Below, piece after piece: positions 26,214 to 40,160 of a stretch of 64,000 nt of DNA; the first letter of the stretch is position 1; each line of letters opens with the position of its first letter. Below the pieces are notes generated by a model. That model saw only the letters and a program-made list of their open reading frames with translations. It did not search any database and was not told the DNA's origin. Source of the stretch: Osmia lignaria lignaria (lineage: Eukaryota; Arthropoda; Insecta; Hymenoptera; Megachilidae); contig NW_027478159.1 of NCBI RefSeq assembly GCF_051020975.1, forward strand, positions 4,790,501-4,854,500. The letters are read 5' to 3'. Position numbers and translations under genes: made by a program.

Positions 26214-27026
26214 AGAAGAACAACAAGAAGAAGAAATATCTCGAAATATGTCCGTTAGGCCCCTTCCCTTGAGATAAATCTGCAAATATCTCGGAAACGA
26301 AGCGAGCTATGGCAAAATGTTAAGAGACCTTTTTTGTAGAGAATTAAGTTTCCTACTTTTTATGTTCTATGATATTTTTTGATCAGATGCGTAGTTCCCG
26401 AGATATATCAAGATATTTAAAAGTTCCGAAGCCGCACCAACATAATAGAGATACAGAAACACCGTGGCCCCTTTCTTTGAGATAACTCTGCACTATTGCG
26501 AGCTGCAAATGCCACTTCCAGCTTAGCTGTGCAGAAGAAGAACAACAAGAAGAAGAAATATCTCGAAATATGTCCGTCACGCCCCTTCCCTTGAGATAAA
26601 TCTGCAAATATCTCGGAAACGAAGCGAGCTATGGCGAAATGTTCAGAGACCTTTTTTGTAGAGAATTAAGTTTCCTACTTTTTATGTTCTATGATATTTT
26701 TTGATCAGATGCGTAGTTCTCGAGATATATCAAGATATTTAAAAGTTCCGAAGCCGCACCAACATAATAGAGATACAGAAACACCGTGGCCCCTTTCTTT
26801 GAGATAACTCTGCATTATTGCGAGCTGCAAATGCCACTTCCAGCTTAGCTGTGCAGAGGAAGAACAACAAGAAAAAGAAGTATCTCGAAATATGTCCGTC
26901 AGGCCCGTTCCTTTGAGCTGAATCTGCAAATATCTCGGAAACGAAGCGAGCTATGGCAAAATGTTAAGAGACGTTTTTTGTAGAGAATTATGTTTCCTAC
27001 AATTTATGTTCTATGATATTTTTTGA

Positions 27027-27347
27027 TCAGAAGCGTAGTTTTCGAGATATATCGAGATATTTAAAAGTTCCGAAGCCGCACCAAAATAATAGAGATACAG
27101 AAACACCGTGGCCCCTTTCTTTGAGATAACTCTGCACTAGTGCGAGCCGCAATGCCACTTCCAGCTTAGCTGTGCAGAAGAAGAACAACAAGAAGAAGAA
27201 ATATCTCGAAATATGTCCGACAGGCCCCTTCCCTTGAGATAAATCTGCAAATATCTCGGAAACGAAGCGAGCTATGGCGAAATGTTAAGAGACCTTTTTT
27301 GTAGAGAATTAAGTTTCCTACTTTTTATGTTCTATGATATTTTTTGA
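27027..27347. repeat. 321-bp monomer, copy of the 1-bp deletion allele
   Basis: GCAATGCC near 27151 replaces GCAAATGCC, and it lies exactly 11,265 bp from the identical lesion. Both monomers also share CACCAAAATAATAG in place of CACCAACATAATAG and the GTCCGACAGG variant. The left copy has an additional GCGCGCC change that this one lacks. Confidence 0.95.
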
Positions 27348-29923
27348 TCAGATGCGTAGTTCTCGAGATATATCAAGATATTTAAAAGTTCCGAAGCCGC
27401 ACCAACATAATAGAGATACAGAAACACCGTGGCCCCTTTCTTTGAGATAACTCTGCACTAGTGCGAGCCGCAAATGCCACTTCCAGCTTAGCTGTGCAGA
27501 AGAAGAACAACAAGAAGAAGAAGTATCTCGAAATATGTCCGTCAGGCCCCTTCCCTTGAGATAAATCTGCAAATATCTCGGAAACGAAGCGAGCTATGGC
27601 AAAATGTTAAGAGACCTGTTTTGTAGAGAATTAAGTTTCCTACTTTTTATGTTCTATGATATTTTTTGATCAGATGCGTAGTTCCCGAGATATATCAAGA
27701 TATTTAAAAGTTCCGAAGCCGCACCAACATAATAGAGATACAGAAACACCGTGGCCCCTTTCTTTGAGATAACTCTGCACTATTGCGAGCTGCAAATGCC
27801 ACTTCCAGCTTAGCTGTGCAGAAGAAGAACAACAAGAAGAAGAAATATCTCGAAATATGTCCGTTAGGCCCCTTCCCTTGAGATAAATCTGCAAATATCT
27901 CGGAAACGAAGCGAGCTATGGCAAAATGTTAAGAGACCTTTTTTGTAGAGAATTAAGTTTCCTACTTTTTATGTTCTATGATATTTTTTGATCAGATGCG
28001 TAGTTCCCGAGATATATCAATATATTTAAAAGTTCCGAAGCCGCACCAACATAATAGAGATACAGAAACACCGTGGCCCCTTTCTTTGAGATAACTCTGC
28101 ACTATTGCGAGCTGCAAATGCCACTTCCAGCTTAGCTGTGCAGAAGAAGAACAACAAGAAGAAGAAATATCTCGAAATATGTCCGTCAGGCCCCTTCCCT
28201 TGAGATAAATCTGCAAATATCTCGGAAACGAAGCGAGCTATGGCGAAATGTTAAGAGACCTTTTTTGTAGAGAATTAAGTTTCCTACTTTTTATCTTCTA
28301 TGATATTTTTTGGTCAGATGCGTAGTTCTCGAGATATATCAAGATATTTAAAAGTTCCAAAGCCGCACCAACATAATAGAGATACAGAAACACCGTGGCA
28401 CCTTTCTTTGAGATAACTCTGCACTAGTGCGAGCCGCAAATGCCACTTCCAGCTTAGCTGTGCAGAAGAAGAACAACAAGAAGAAGAAATATCTCGAAAT
28501 ATGTCCGTCAGGCCCCTTCCCTTGAGATAAATCTGCAAATATCTCGGAAACGAAGCGAGCTATGGCAAAATGTTAAGAGACCTTTTTTGTAGAGAATTAA
28601 GTTTCCTACTTTTTATGTTCTATGATATTTTTTGATCAGATGCGTAGTTCTCGAGATATATCAAGATATTTAAAAGTTCCGAAGCCGCACCAACATAATA
28701 GAGATACAGAAACACCGTGGCCCCTTTCTTTGAGATAATTCTGCATTATTGCGAGCTGCAAATGCCACTTCCAGCTTAGCTGTGCAGAGGAAGAACAACA
28801 AGAAAAAGAAGTATCTCGAAATATGTCCGTCAGGCCCGTTCCTTTGCGCTGAATCTGCAAATATCTCGGAAACGAAGCGAGCTATGGCAAAATGTTAAGA
28901 GACGTTTTTTGTAGAGAATTATGTTTCCTACAATATATGTTCTATGATATTTTTTGATCAGAAGCGTAGTTTTCGAGATATATCGAGATATTTAAAAGTT
29001 CCGAAGCCGCACCAACATAATAGAGATACAGAAACACCGTGGCCCCTTTCTTTGAGATAACTCTGCACTAGTGCGAGCCGCAAATGCCACTTCCAGCTTA
29101 GCTGTGCAGAAGAAGAACAACAAGAAGAAGAAATATCTCGAAATATGTCCGACAGGCCCCTTCCCTTGAGATAAATCTGCAAATATCTCGGAAACGAAGC
29201 GAGCTATGGCGAAATGTTAAGACACGTTTTTTGTAGAGAATTAAGTTTCCTACTTTTTATGTTCTATGATATTTTTTGATCAGATGCGCAGTTCTCGAGA
29301 TATATCAAGATATTTAAAAGTTCCGAAGCCGCACCAACATAATAGAGATACAGAAACACCGTGGCCCCTTTCTTTGAGATAACTCTGCACTAGTGCGAGC
29401 CGCAAATGCCACTTCCAGCTTAGCTGTGCAGAAGAAGAACAACAAGAAGAAGAAATATCTCGAAATATGTCCGTCAGGCCCCTTCCCTTGAGATAAATCT
29501 GCAAATATCTCGGAAACGAAGCGAGCTATGGCAAAATGTTAAGAGACCTTTTTTGTAGAGAATTAAGTTTCCTACTTTTTATGTTCTATGATATTTTTTG
29601 ATCAGATGCGTAGTTCCCGAGATATATCAAGATATTTAAAAGTTCCGAAGCCGCACCAACATAATAGAGATACAGAAACACCGTGGCCCCTTTCTTTGAG
29701 ATAACTCTGCACTATTGCGAGCTGCAAATGCCACTTCCAGCTTAGCTGTGCAGAAGAAGAACAACAAGAAGAAGAAATATCTCGAAATATGTCCGTCAGG
29801 CCCCTTCCCTTAAGATAAATCTGCAAATATCTCGGAAACGATGCGAGCTATGGCAAAATGTTAAGAGACCTTTTTTGTAGAGAATTAAGTTTCCTACTTT
29901 TTATGTTCTATGATATTTTTTGA

Positions 29924-30241
29924 TCAGAAGCGTAGTTTTCGAGATATATCGAGATATTTAAAAGTTCCTAAGCCGCACCAACATAATATACAGAAACACC
30001 GTGGCCCCTTTCTTTGAGATAACTCTGCACTAGTGCGAGCCGCAAATGCCACTTCCAGCTTAGCTGTGCAGAAGAAGAACAACAAGAAGAAGAAATATCT
30101 CGAAATATGTCCGTCAGGCCCCTTCCCTTGAGATAAATCTGCAAATATCTCGGAAACGAAGCGAGCTATGGCAAAATGTTAAGAGACCTTTTTTGTAGAG
30201 AATTATGTTTCCTACTTTTTATGTTCTATGATATTTTTTGA
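29924..30241. repeat. 318-bp monomer, second copy of the 4-bp deletion allele
   Basis: The same CATAATATACAG and AGTTCCTAAGCC pair as at 22523. Offset from that copy is 7,401 bp (23 monomers less 5). The following monomers at 30242-31208 also match 22841-23807 (CTGCAATAG with GTTAGG, then GTTCCCGAG with GTCACGCC), so the copied segment spans about five monomers. Confidence 0.95.
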
Positions 30242-31851
30242 TCAGATGCGTAGTTCTCGAGATATATCAAGATATTCAAAAGTTCCGAAGCCGCACCAAC
30301 ATAATAGAGATACAGAAACACCGTGGCCCCTTTCTTTGAGATAACTCTGCAATAGTGCGAGCCGCAAATGCCACTTCCAGCTTAGCTGTGCAGAAGAAGA
30401 ACAACAAGAAGAAGAAATATCTCGAAATATGTCCGTTAGGCCCCTTCCCTTGAGATAAATCTGCAAATATCTCGGAAACGAAGCGAGCTATGGCAAAATG
30501 TTAAGAGACCTTTTTTGTAGAGAATTAAGTTTCCTACTTTTTATGTTCTATGATATTTTTTGATCAGATGCGTAGTTCCCGAGATATATCAAGATATTTA
30601 AAAGTTCCGAAGCCGCACCAACATAATAGAGATACAGAAACACCGTGGCCCCTTTCTTTGAGATAACTCTGCACTATTGTGAGCTGCAAATGCCACTTCC
30701 AGCTTAGCTGTGCAGAAGAAGAACAACAAGAAGAAGAAATATCTCGAAATATGTCCGTCACGCCCCTTCCCTTGAGATAAATCTGCAAATATCTCGGAAA
30801 CGAAGCGAGCTATGGCGAAATGTTAAGAGACCTTTTTTGTAGAGAATTAAGTTTCCTACTTTTTATCTTCTATGATATTTTTTGATCAGATGCGTAGTTC
30901 TCGAGATATATCAAGATATTTAAAAGTTCCAAAGCCGCACCAACATAATAGAGATACAGAAACACCGTGGCCCCTTTCTTTGAGATAACTCTGCACTAGT
31001 GCGAGCCGCAAATGCCACTTCCAGCTTAGCTGTGCAGAAGAAGAACAACAAGAAGAAGAAATATCTCGAAATATGTCCGTCAGGCCCCTTCCCTTGAGAT
31101 AAATCTGCAAATATCTCGGAAACGAAGCGAGCTATGGCAAAATGTTGAGAGACCTTTTTTGTAGAGAATTAAGTTTCCTACTTTTTATGTTCTATGATAT
31201 TTTTTGATCAGATGCGTAGTTCTCGAGATATATCAAGATATTTAAAAGTTCCGAAGCCGCACCAACATAATAGAGATACAGAAACACCGTGGCCCCTTTC
31301 TTTGAGATAACTCTGCACTAGTGCGAGCCGCAAATGCCACTTCCAGCTTAGCTGTGCAGAAGAAGAACAACAAGAAGAAGAAATATCTCGAAATATGTCC
31401 GACAGGCCCCTTCCCTTGAGATAAATCTGCAAATATCTCGGAAACGAAGCGAGCTATGGCGAAATGTTAAGAGACCTTTTTTGTAGAGAATTAAGTTTCC
31501 TACTTTTTATCTTCTATGATATTTTTTGATCAGATGCGTAGTTCTCGAGATATATCAAGATATTTAAAAGTTCCGAAGCCGCACCAACATAATACAGATA
31601 CAGAAACACCGTGGCCCCTTTCTTTGAGATAACTCTGCACTAGTGCGAGCCGCAAATGCCACTTCCAGCTTAGCTGTGCGGAAGAAGAACAACAAGAAGA
31701 AGAAATATCTCGAAATATGTCCGTCAGGCCCCTTCCCTTAAGATAAATCTGCAAATATCTCGGAAACGATGCGAGCTATGGCAAAATGTTAAGAGACCTT
31801 TTTTGTAGAGAATTAAGTTTCCTACTTTTTATGTTCTATCATATTTTTTGA

Positions 31852-32169
31852 TCAGAAGCGTAGTTTTCGAGATATATCGAGATATTTAAAAGTTCCTAAG
31901 CCGCACCAACATAATATACAGAAACACCGTGGCCCCTTTCTTTGAGATAACTCTGCACTAGTGCGAGCCGCAAATGCCACTTCCAGCTTAGCTGTGCAGA
32001 AGAAGAACAACAAGAAGAAGAAATATCTCGAAATATGTCCGTCAGGCCCCTTCCCTTGAGATAAATCTGCAAATATCTCGGAAACGAAGCGAGCTATGGC
32101 AAAATGTTAAGAGACCTTTTTTGTAGAGAATTATGTTTCCTACTTTTTATGTTCTATGATATTTTTTGA
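31852..32169. repeat. 318-bp monomer, third copy of the 4-bp deletion allele
   Basis: The deletion and AGTTCCTAAGCC are repeated 1,928 bp (six monomers less 4) after the second copy. The preceding tail shares CCTTAAGATAAATC and ACGATGCGAGC with the monomer before 29924, so the duplication began inside the preceding monomer. A private CTATCATATT occurs just before it. Confidence 0.95.
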
Positions 32170-35100
32170 TCAGACGCGTAGTTCTCGAGATATATCAAGA
32201 TATTTAAAAGTTCCGAAGCCGCACCAACATAATAGAGATACAGAAACACCGTGGCCCCTTTCTTTGAGATAACTCTGCAATAGTGCGAGCCGCAAATGCC
32301 ACTTCCAGCTTAGCTGTGCAGAAGAAGAACAACAAGAAGAAGAAATATCTCGAAATATGTCCGTTAGGCCCCTTCCCTTGAGATATATCTGCAAATATCT
32401 CGGAAGCGAAGCGAGCTATGGCAAAATGTTAAGAGACCTTTTTTGTAGAGAATTAAGTTTCCTACTTTTTATGTTCTATGATATTTTTTGATCAGATGCG
32501 TAGTTCTCGAGATATATCAAGATATTTAAAAGTTCCGAAGCCGCACCAACATAATAGAGATACAGAAACACCGTGGCCCCTTTCTTTGAGATAACTCTGC
32601 ACTAGTGCGAGCCGCAAATGCCACTTCCAGCTTAGCTGTGCAGAAGAAGAACAACAAGAAGAAGAAATATCTCGAAATATGTCCGTCAGGCCCCTTCCCT
32701 TGAGATAAATCTGCAAATATCTCGGAAACGAAGCGAGCTATGGCAAAATGTTAAGAGACCTTTTTTGTAGAGAATTAAGTTTCCTACTTTTTATGTTCTA
32801 TGATATTTTTTGATCAGATGCGTAGTTCCCGAGATATATCAAGATATTTAAAAGTTCCGAAGCCGCACCAACATAATAGAGATACAGAAACACCGTGGCC
32901 CCTTTCTTTGAGATAACTCTGCACTATTGCGAGCTGCAAATGCCACTTCCAGCTTAGCTGTGCAGAAGAAGAACAACAAGAAGAAGAAATATCTCGAAAT
33001 ATGTCCGTCAGGCCCCTTCCCTTGAGATAACTCTGCAAATATCTCGGAAACGAAGCGAGCTATGGCAAAATGTTAAGAGACCTTTTTTGTAGAGAATTAA
33101 GTTTCCTACTTTTTATGTTCTATGATATTTTTTGATCAGATGCGCAGTTCTCGAGATATATCAAGATATTTAAAAGTTCCGAAGCCGCACCAACATAATA
33201 GAGATACAGAAACACCGTGGCCCCTTTCTTTGAGATAACTCTGCACTATTGCGAGCTGCAAATGCCACTTCCAGCTTAGCTGTGCAGAAGAAGAACAACA
33301 AGAAGAAGAAATATCTCGAAATATGTCCGTCACGCCCCTTCCCTTGAGATAAATCTGCAAATATCTCGGAAACGAAGCGAGCTATGGCAAAATGTTTAGA
33401 GACCTTTCTTGTAGAGAATTAAGTTTCCTACTTTTTATGTAGTATGATATTTTTTGATCAGATGCGTAGTTCTCGAGATATATCAAGATAATTAAAAGTT
33501 CCGAAGCCGCACCAACATAATAGAGATACAGAAACACCGTGGCCCCTTTCTTTGAGATAACTCTGCACTAGTGCGAGCCGCAAATGCCACTTCCAGCTTA
33601 GCTGTGCAGAAGAAGAACAACAAGAAGAAGAAATATCTCGAAATATGTCCGTCAGGCCCCTTCCCTTGAGATAAATCTGCAAATATCTCGGAAACGAAGC
33701 GAGCTATGGCAAAATGTTAAGAGACCTTTTTTGTAGAGAATTAAGTTTCCTACTTTTTATGTTCTATGATATTTTTCGATCAGATGCGTAGTTCTCGAGA
33801 TATATCAAGATATTTAAAAGTTCCGAAGCCGCACCAACATAATAGAGATACAGAAACACCGTGGCCCCTTTCTTTGAGATGACTCTGCAATAGTGCGAGC
33901 CGCAAGTGCCACTTCCAGCTTAGCTGTGCAGAAGAAGAACAACAAGAAGAAGAAATATCTCGAAATATGTCCGTTAGGCCCCTTCCCTTGAGATAAATCT
34001 GCAAATATCTCGGAAGCGAAGCGAGCTATGGCAAAATGTTAAGAGACCTTTTTTGTAGAGAATTAAGTTTCCTACTTTTTATGTTCTATGATATTTTTTG
34101 ATCAGATGCGCAGTTCTCGAGATATATCAAGATATTTAAAAGTTCCGAAGCCGCACCAACATAATAGAGATACAGAAACACCGTGGCCCCTTTCTTTGAG
34201 ATAACTCTGCACTATTGCGAGCTGCAAATGCCACTTCCAGCTTAGCTGTGCAGAAGAAGAACAACAAGAAGAAGAAATATCTCGAAATATGTCCATCAGG
34301 ACCCTTCCCTTGAGATAAATCTGCAAATATCTCGGAAACGAAGCGAGCTATGGCAAAATGTTAAGAGACCTTTTTTGTAGAGAATTATGTTTCCTACAAT
34401 TTATGTTCTATGATATTTTTTGATCAGAAGCGTAGTTTTCGAGATATATTGAGATATTTAAAAGTTCCGAAGCCGCACCAACATAATAGAGATACAGACA
34501 CACCGTGGCCCCTTTCTTTGGGATAACTCTGCACTATTGCGAGCTGCAAATGCCACTTCCAGCTTAGCTGTGCAGAAGAAGAACAACAAGAAGAAGAAAT
34601 ATCTCGAAATATGTCCGTCAGGCCACTTCCCTTGAGATAAATCGGCAAATATCTCGGAAACGAAGCGAGCTATGGCAAAATGTTAAGAGACCTTTTTTGT
34701 AGAGAATTATGTTTCCTACTTTTTGTGTTCTATGATATTTTTTGATCAGACGCGTAGTTCTCGAGATATATCAAGATATTTAAAAGTTCCGAAGCCGCAC
34801 CAACATAATAGAGATACAGAAACACCGTGGCCCCTTTCTTTGAGATAACTCTGCACTAGTGCGAGCCGCAAATGCCACTTCCAGCTTAGCTGTGCAGAAG
34901 AAGAACAACAAGAAGAAGAAATATCTCGAAATATGTCCGTCAGGCCCCTTCCCTTGAGATAAATCTGCAAATATCTCGGAAACGAAGCGAGCTATGGCAA
35001 AATGTTAAGAGACCTTTTTTGTAGATAATTAAGTTTCCTACTTTTTATGTTCTATGATATTTTTCGATCAGATGCGTAGTTCTCGAGATATATGAAGATA

Positions 35101-37260
35101 TTTAAAAGTTCCGAAGCCGCACCAACATAATAGAGATACAGAAACACCGTGGCTCCTTTCTTTGAGATAACTCTGCACTATTGCGAGCTGGAAATGCCAC
35201 TTCCCGCTTAGCTGTGCAGAAGAAGAACAACAAGAAGAAGAAATATCTCGAAATATGTCCGTCAGGCCCCTTCCCTTGAGATAAATCTGCAAATATCTCG
35301 GAAACGAAGCGAGCTATGGCAAAATGTTAAGAGACCTTTTTTGTAGAGAATTAAGTTTCCTACTTTTTATGTTCTATGATATTTTTTGATCAGATGCGCA
35401 GTTCTCGAGATATATCAAGATATTTAAAAGTTCCGAAGCCGCACCAACATAATAGAGATACAGAAACACCGTGGCCCCTTTCTTTGAGATAACTCTGCAC
35501 TATTGCGAGCTGCAAATGCCACTTCCAGCTTAGCTGTGCAGAAGAAGAACAACAAGAAGAAGAAATATCTCGAAATATGTCCGTCACGCCCCTTCCCTTG
35601 AGATAAATCTGCAAATATCTCGGAAACGAAGCGAGCTATGGCAAAATGTTTAGAGACCTTTGTTGTAGAGAATTAAGTTTCCTACTTTTTATGTAGTATG
35701 ATATTTTTTGATCAGATGCGTAGTTCTCGAGATATATCAAGATATTTAAAAGTTCCGAAGCCGCACCAACATAATAGAGATACAGAAACACCGTGGCCCC
35801 TTTCTTTGAGATAACCCTGCACGATTGCGAGCTGTAAATGCCACTTCCAGTTTAGCTGTGCAGAAGAAGAACAACAAGAAGAAGAAATATCTCGAAATAT
35901 GTCCATCAGGACCCTTCCCTTGAGATAAATCTGCAAATATCTCGGAAACGAAGCGAGCTATGGCAAAATGTTAAGAGACCTTTTTTGTAGAGAATTATGT
36001 TTCCTACAATTTATGTTCTATGAGATTTTTTGATCAGAAGCGTAGTTTTCGAGATATATTGAGATATTTAAAAGTTCCGAAGCCGCACCAACATAATAGA
36101 GATACAGACACACCGTGGCCCCTTTCTTTGGGATAACTCTGCACTATTGCGAGCTGCAAATGCCACTTCCAGCTTAGCTGTGCAGAAGAAGAACAACAAG
36201 AAGAAGAAATATCTCGAAATATGTCCGTCAGGCCACGTCCCTTGAGATAAATCGGCAAATATCTCGGAAACGAAGCGAGCTATGGCAAAATGTTAAGAGA
36301 CCTTTTTTGTAGAGAATTATGTTTCCTACTTTTTATGTTCTATGATATTTTTTGATCAGACGCGTAGTTCTCGAGATATATCAAGATATTTAAAAGTTCC
36401 GAAGCCGCACCAACATAATAGAGATACAGAAACACCGTGGCCCCTTTCTTTGAGATAACTCTGCAATAGTGCGAGCCGCAAGTGCCACTTCCAGCTTAGC
36501 TGTGCAGAAGAAGAACAACAAGAAGAAGAAATATCTCGAAATATGTCCGTTAGGCCCCTTCCCTTGAGATAAATCTGCAAATATCTCGGAAGCGAAGCGA
36601 GCTATGGCAAAATGTTAAGAGACCTTTTTTGTAGAGAATTAAGTTTCCTACTTTTTATGTTCTATGATATTTTTTGATCAGATGCGTAGTTCTCGAGATA
36701 TATCAAGATATTTAAAAGTTCCGAAGCCGCACCAACATAATAGAGATACAGAAACACCGTGGCCCCTTTCTTTGAGATAACTCTGCACTAGTGCGAGCCG
36801 CAAATGCCACTTCCAGCTTAGCTGTGCAGAACAAGAACAACAAGAAGAAGAAATATCTCGAAATATGTCCGTCAGGCCCCTTCCCTTGAGATAAATCTGC
36901 AAATATCTCGGAAACGAAGCGAGCTATGGCAAAATGTTAAGAGACCTTTTTTGTAGATAATTAAGTTTCCTACTTTTTATGTTCTATGATATTTTTCGAT
37001 CAGATGCGTAGTTCTCGAGATATATCAAGATATTTAAAAGTTCCGAAGCCGCACCAACATAATAGAGATACAGAAACACCGTGGCTCCTTTCTTTGAGAT
37101 AACTCTGCACTATTGCGAGCTGGAAATGCCACTTCCAGCTTAGCTGTGCAGAAGAAGAACAACAAGAAGAAGAAATATCTCGAAATATGTCCGTCAGGCC
37201 CCTTCCCTTGAGATATATCTGCAAATATCTCGGAAACGAAGCGAGCTATGGCAAAATGTT

Positions 37261-40160
37261 AAGAGACAGTTTTTGTAGAGAATTAAGTTTCCTACTTTTT
37301 ATGTTCTACGATATTTTTTGATCAGACGAGTAGTTCTCGAGATATATCAAGATATTTAAAAGTTCCGAAGCCGCACCAACATAATAGAGATACAGAAACA
37401 CCGTGGCCCCTTTCTTTGAGATAACTCTGCACTATTGCGAGCTGGAAATGCCACTTCCAGTTTAGCTGTGCAGAAGAAGAACATCAAGAAGAAGAAATAT
37501 CTCGAAATATGTCCGTTAGGCCCCTTCCCTTGAGATAAATCTGCAAATATCTCGGAAACGAAGCGAGCTATGGCAAAATGTTAAGAGACCTTTTTTGTAG
37601 AGAATTAAGTTTCCTACTTTTTATGTTCTATGATATTTTTTGATCAGATGCGCAGTTCTCGAGATATATCAAGATATTTAAAAGTTCCGAAGCCGCACCA
37701 ACATAATAGAGATACAGAAACACCGTGGCCCCTTTCTTTGAGATAACTCTGCACTATTGCGAGCTGGAAATGCCACTTCCAGTTTAGCTGTGCAGAAGAA
37801 GAACAACAAGAAGAAGAAATATCTCGAAATATGTCCGTTAGGCCCCTTCCCTTGAGATAAATCTGCAAATATCTCGGAAACGAAGCGAGCTATGGCAAAA
37901 TGTTAAGAGACGTTTTTTGTAGAGAATTAAGTTTCCTACTTTTTATGTTCTATGATATTTTTTGATCAGAAGCGTAGTTTTCGAGATATATCGAGATATT
38001 TAAAAGTTCCGAAGCCGCACCAACATAATAGGGATACAGAAACACCGTGGCCCCTTTCTTTGAGATAACTCTGCACTAGTGCGAGCCGCAAATGCCACTT
38101 CCAGCTTAGCTGTGCTGAAGAAGAACAACAAGAAGAAGAAATATCTCGAAATATGTCCGTCAGGCCCCTTCCCGTGAGATAAATATGCAAATATCTCGGA
38201 AACGAAGCGAGCTATGGCAAAATGTTAAGAGACCTTTTTTGTAGAGAATTAAGTTTCCTACTTTTTATGTTCTATGATATTTTTTGATCAGACGCGTAGT
38301 TCTCGAGATATATCAAGATATTTAAAAGTTCCGAAGCCGCACCAACATAATAGAGATACAGAAACACCGTGGCCCCTTTCTTTGAGATAACTGTGCACTA
38401 GTGCGAGCCGCAAATGCCACTTCCAGCTTAGCTGTGCAGAAGAAGAACAACAAGAAGAAGAAATATCTCGAAATATGTCCGTCAGGCCCCTTCCCTTGAG
38501 ATATATCTGCAAATATCTCGGAAACGAAGCGAGCTATGGCAAAATGTTAAGAGACAGTTTTTGTAGAGAATTAAGTTTCCTACTTTTTATGTTCTATGAT
38601 ATTTTTTGATCAGACGCGTAGTTCTCGAGATATATCAAGATATTTAAAAGTTCCGAAGCCGCACCAACATAATAGAGATACAGAAACACCGTGGCCCCTT
38701 TCTTTGAGATAACTGTGCACTAGTGCGAGCCGCAAATGCCACTTCCAGCTTAGCTGTGCAGAAGAAGAACAACAAGAAGAAGAAATATCTCGAAATATGT
38801 CCGTCAGGCCCCTTCCCTTGAGATATATCTGCAAATATCTCGGAAACGAAGAGAGCTATGGCAAAATGTTAAGAGACCTTTTTTGTAGAGAATTAAGTTT
38901 CCTACTTTTCATGTTCTATGATATTTTTTGATCAGATGCGTAGTTCTCGAGATATATCAAGATATTTAAAAGTTCCGAAGCCGCACCAACATAATAGAGA
39001 TACAGAAACACCGTGGCCCCTTTCTTTGAGATAACTCTGCACTAGTGCGAGCCGCAAATGCCACTTCCAGCTTAGCTGTGCTGAAGAAGAACAACAAGAA
39101 GAAGAAATATCTCGAAATATGTCCGTCAGGCCCCTTCCCGTGAGATAAATATGCAAATATCTCGGAAACGAAGCGAGCTATGGCAAAATGTTAAGAGACC
39201 TTTTTTGTAGAGAATTAAGTTTCCTACTTTTTATGTTCTATGATATTTTTTGATCAGACGCGTAGTTCTCGAGATATATCAAGATATTTAAAAGTTCCGA
39301 AGCCGCACCAACATAATAGAGATACAGAAACACCGTGGCCCCTTTCTTTGAGATAACTGTGCACTAGTGCGAGCCGCAAATGCCACTTCCAGCTTAGCTG
39401 TGCAGAAGAAGAACAACAAGAAGAAGAAATATCTCGAAATATGTCCGTCAGGCCCCTTCCCTTGAGATATATCTGCAAATATCTCGGAAACGAAGAGAGC
39501 TATGGCAAAATGTTAAGAGACCTTTTTTGTAGAGAATTAAGTTTCCTACTTTTCATGTTCTATGATATTTTTTGATCAGATGCGTAGTTCTCGAGATATA
39601 TCAAGATATTTAAAAGTTCCGAAGCCGCACCAACATAATAGAGATACAGAAACACCGTGGTCCCTTTCTTTGAGATAACTCTGCACTATTGCGAGCTGTA
39701 AATGCCGCTTCCAGCTTAGCTGTGCAGAAGAAGAACAACAAGAAGAAGAAATATCTCGAAATATGTCCGTCAGGCCCCTTCCCTTGAGATATATCTGCAA
39801 ATATCTCGGAAACGAAGAGAGCTATGGCAAAATGTTAAGAGACCTTTTTTGTAGAGAATTAAGTTTCCTACTTTTCATGTTCTATGATATTTTTTGATCA
39901 GATGCGTAGTTCTCGAGATATATCAAGATATTTAAAAGTTCCGAAGCCGCACCAACATAATAGAGATACAGAAACACCGTGGCCCCTTTCTTTGAGATAA
40001 CTCTGCACTAGTGCGAGCCGCAAATGCCACTTCCAGCTTAGCTGTGCTGAAGAAGAACAACAAGAAGAAGAAATATCTCGAAATATGTCCGTCAGGCCCC
40101 TTCCCTTGAGATATATCTGCAAATATCTCGGAAACGAAGCGAGCTATGGCAAAATGTTAA
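37261..40160. repeat. Nine-monomer higher-order repeat, copy 1
   Basis: Monomers at 37322, 37644, 37966, 38288, 38610, 38932, 39254, 39576 and 39898 form a unit repeated 2,898 bp later. Markers are TACGATATT with CAGACGAG, GAACATCAAG (37322), AATAGGGATAC with CCGTGAGATAAATATG (37966), ACTGTGCAC (38288 and 38610), GAAGAGAGC and CTTTTCATG tails, and GTGGTCCC with GCTGTAAATGCCG (39576). The unit has internal sub-repetition: 38288 and 38610 are almost the same. Confidence 0.9.

Larger units (their letters stand above)
23750..29560. repeat. Long duplicated block, right copy, lacking three monomers
   Basis: From about 23,750 to 27,530 this matches 12.5-16.3 kb at an offset of 11,265 bp. After that it matches 17.4-19.3 kb (or the near-copy at 21.2 kb) through the variants ATCAATATATTT, TTTTGGTCAG, GTGGCACC and TTTGCGCTGAATC. 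The copy therefore lacks exactly three monomers (966 bp) relative to the left block. The switch lies between the AAGTATCTC marker near 27522 and the GTTAGG marker near 27862. Confidence 0.8.
29800..37260. repeat. Mosaic zone with 5-, 6-, 7- and 8-monomer spacings
   Basis: No single higher-order unit fits. ATGTAGTATG with GTCACGCC links 33136 to 35390 (2,254 bp). GTCCATCAGGACCC, ACAGACACACC and AAATCGGCAAAT link 34102-34424 to 35712-36034 (1,610 bp). GCAAGTGCC with CGGAAGCG links 33780 to 36356 (2,576 bp). GTAGATAATTAAG links 34746 to 36678 (1,932 bp). The pattern is what repeated out-of-register exchange would leave. Confidence 0.75.
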
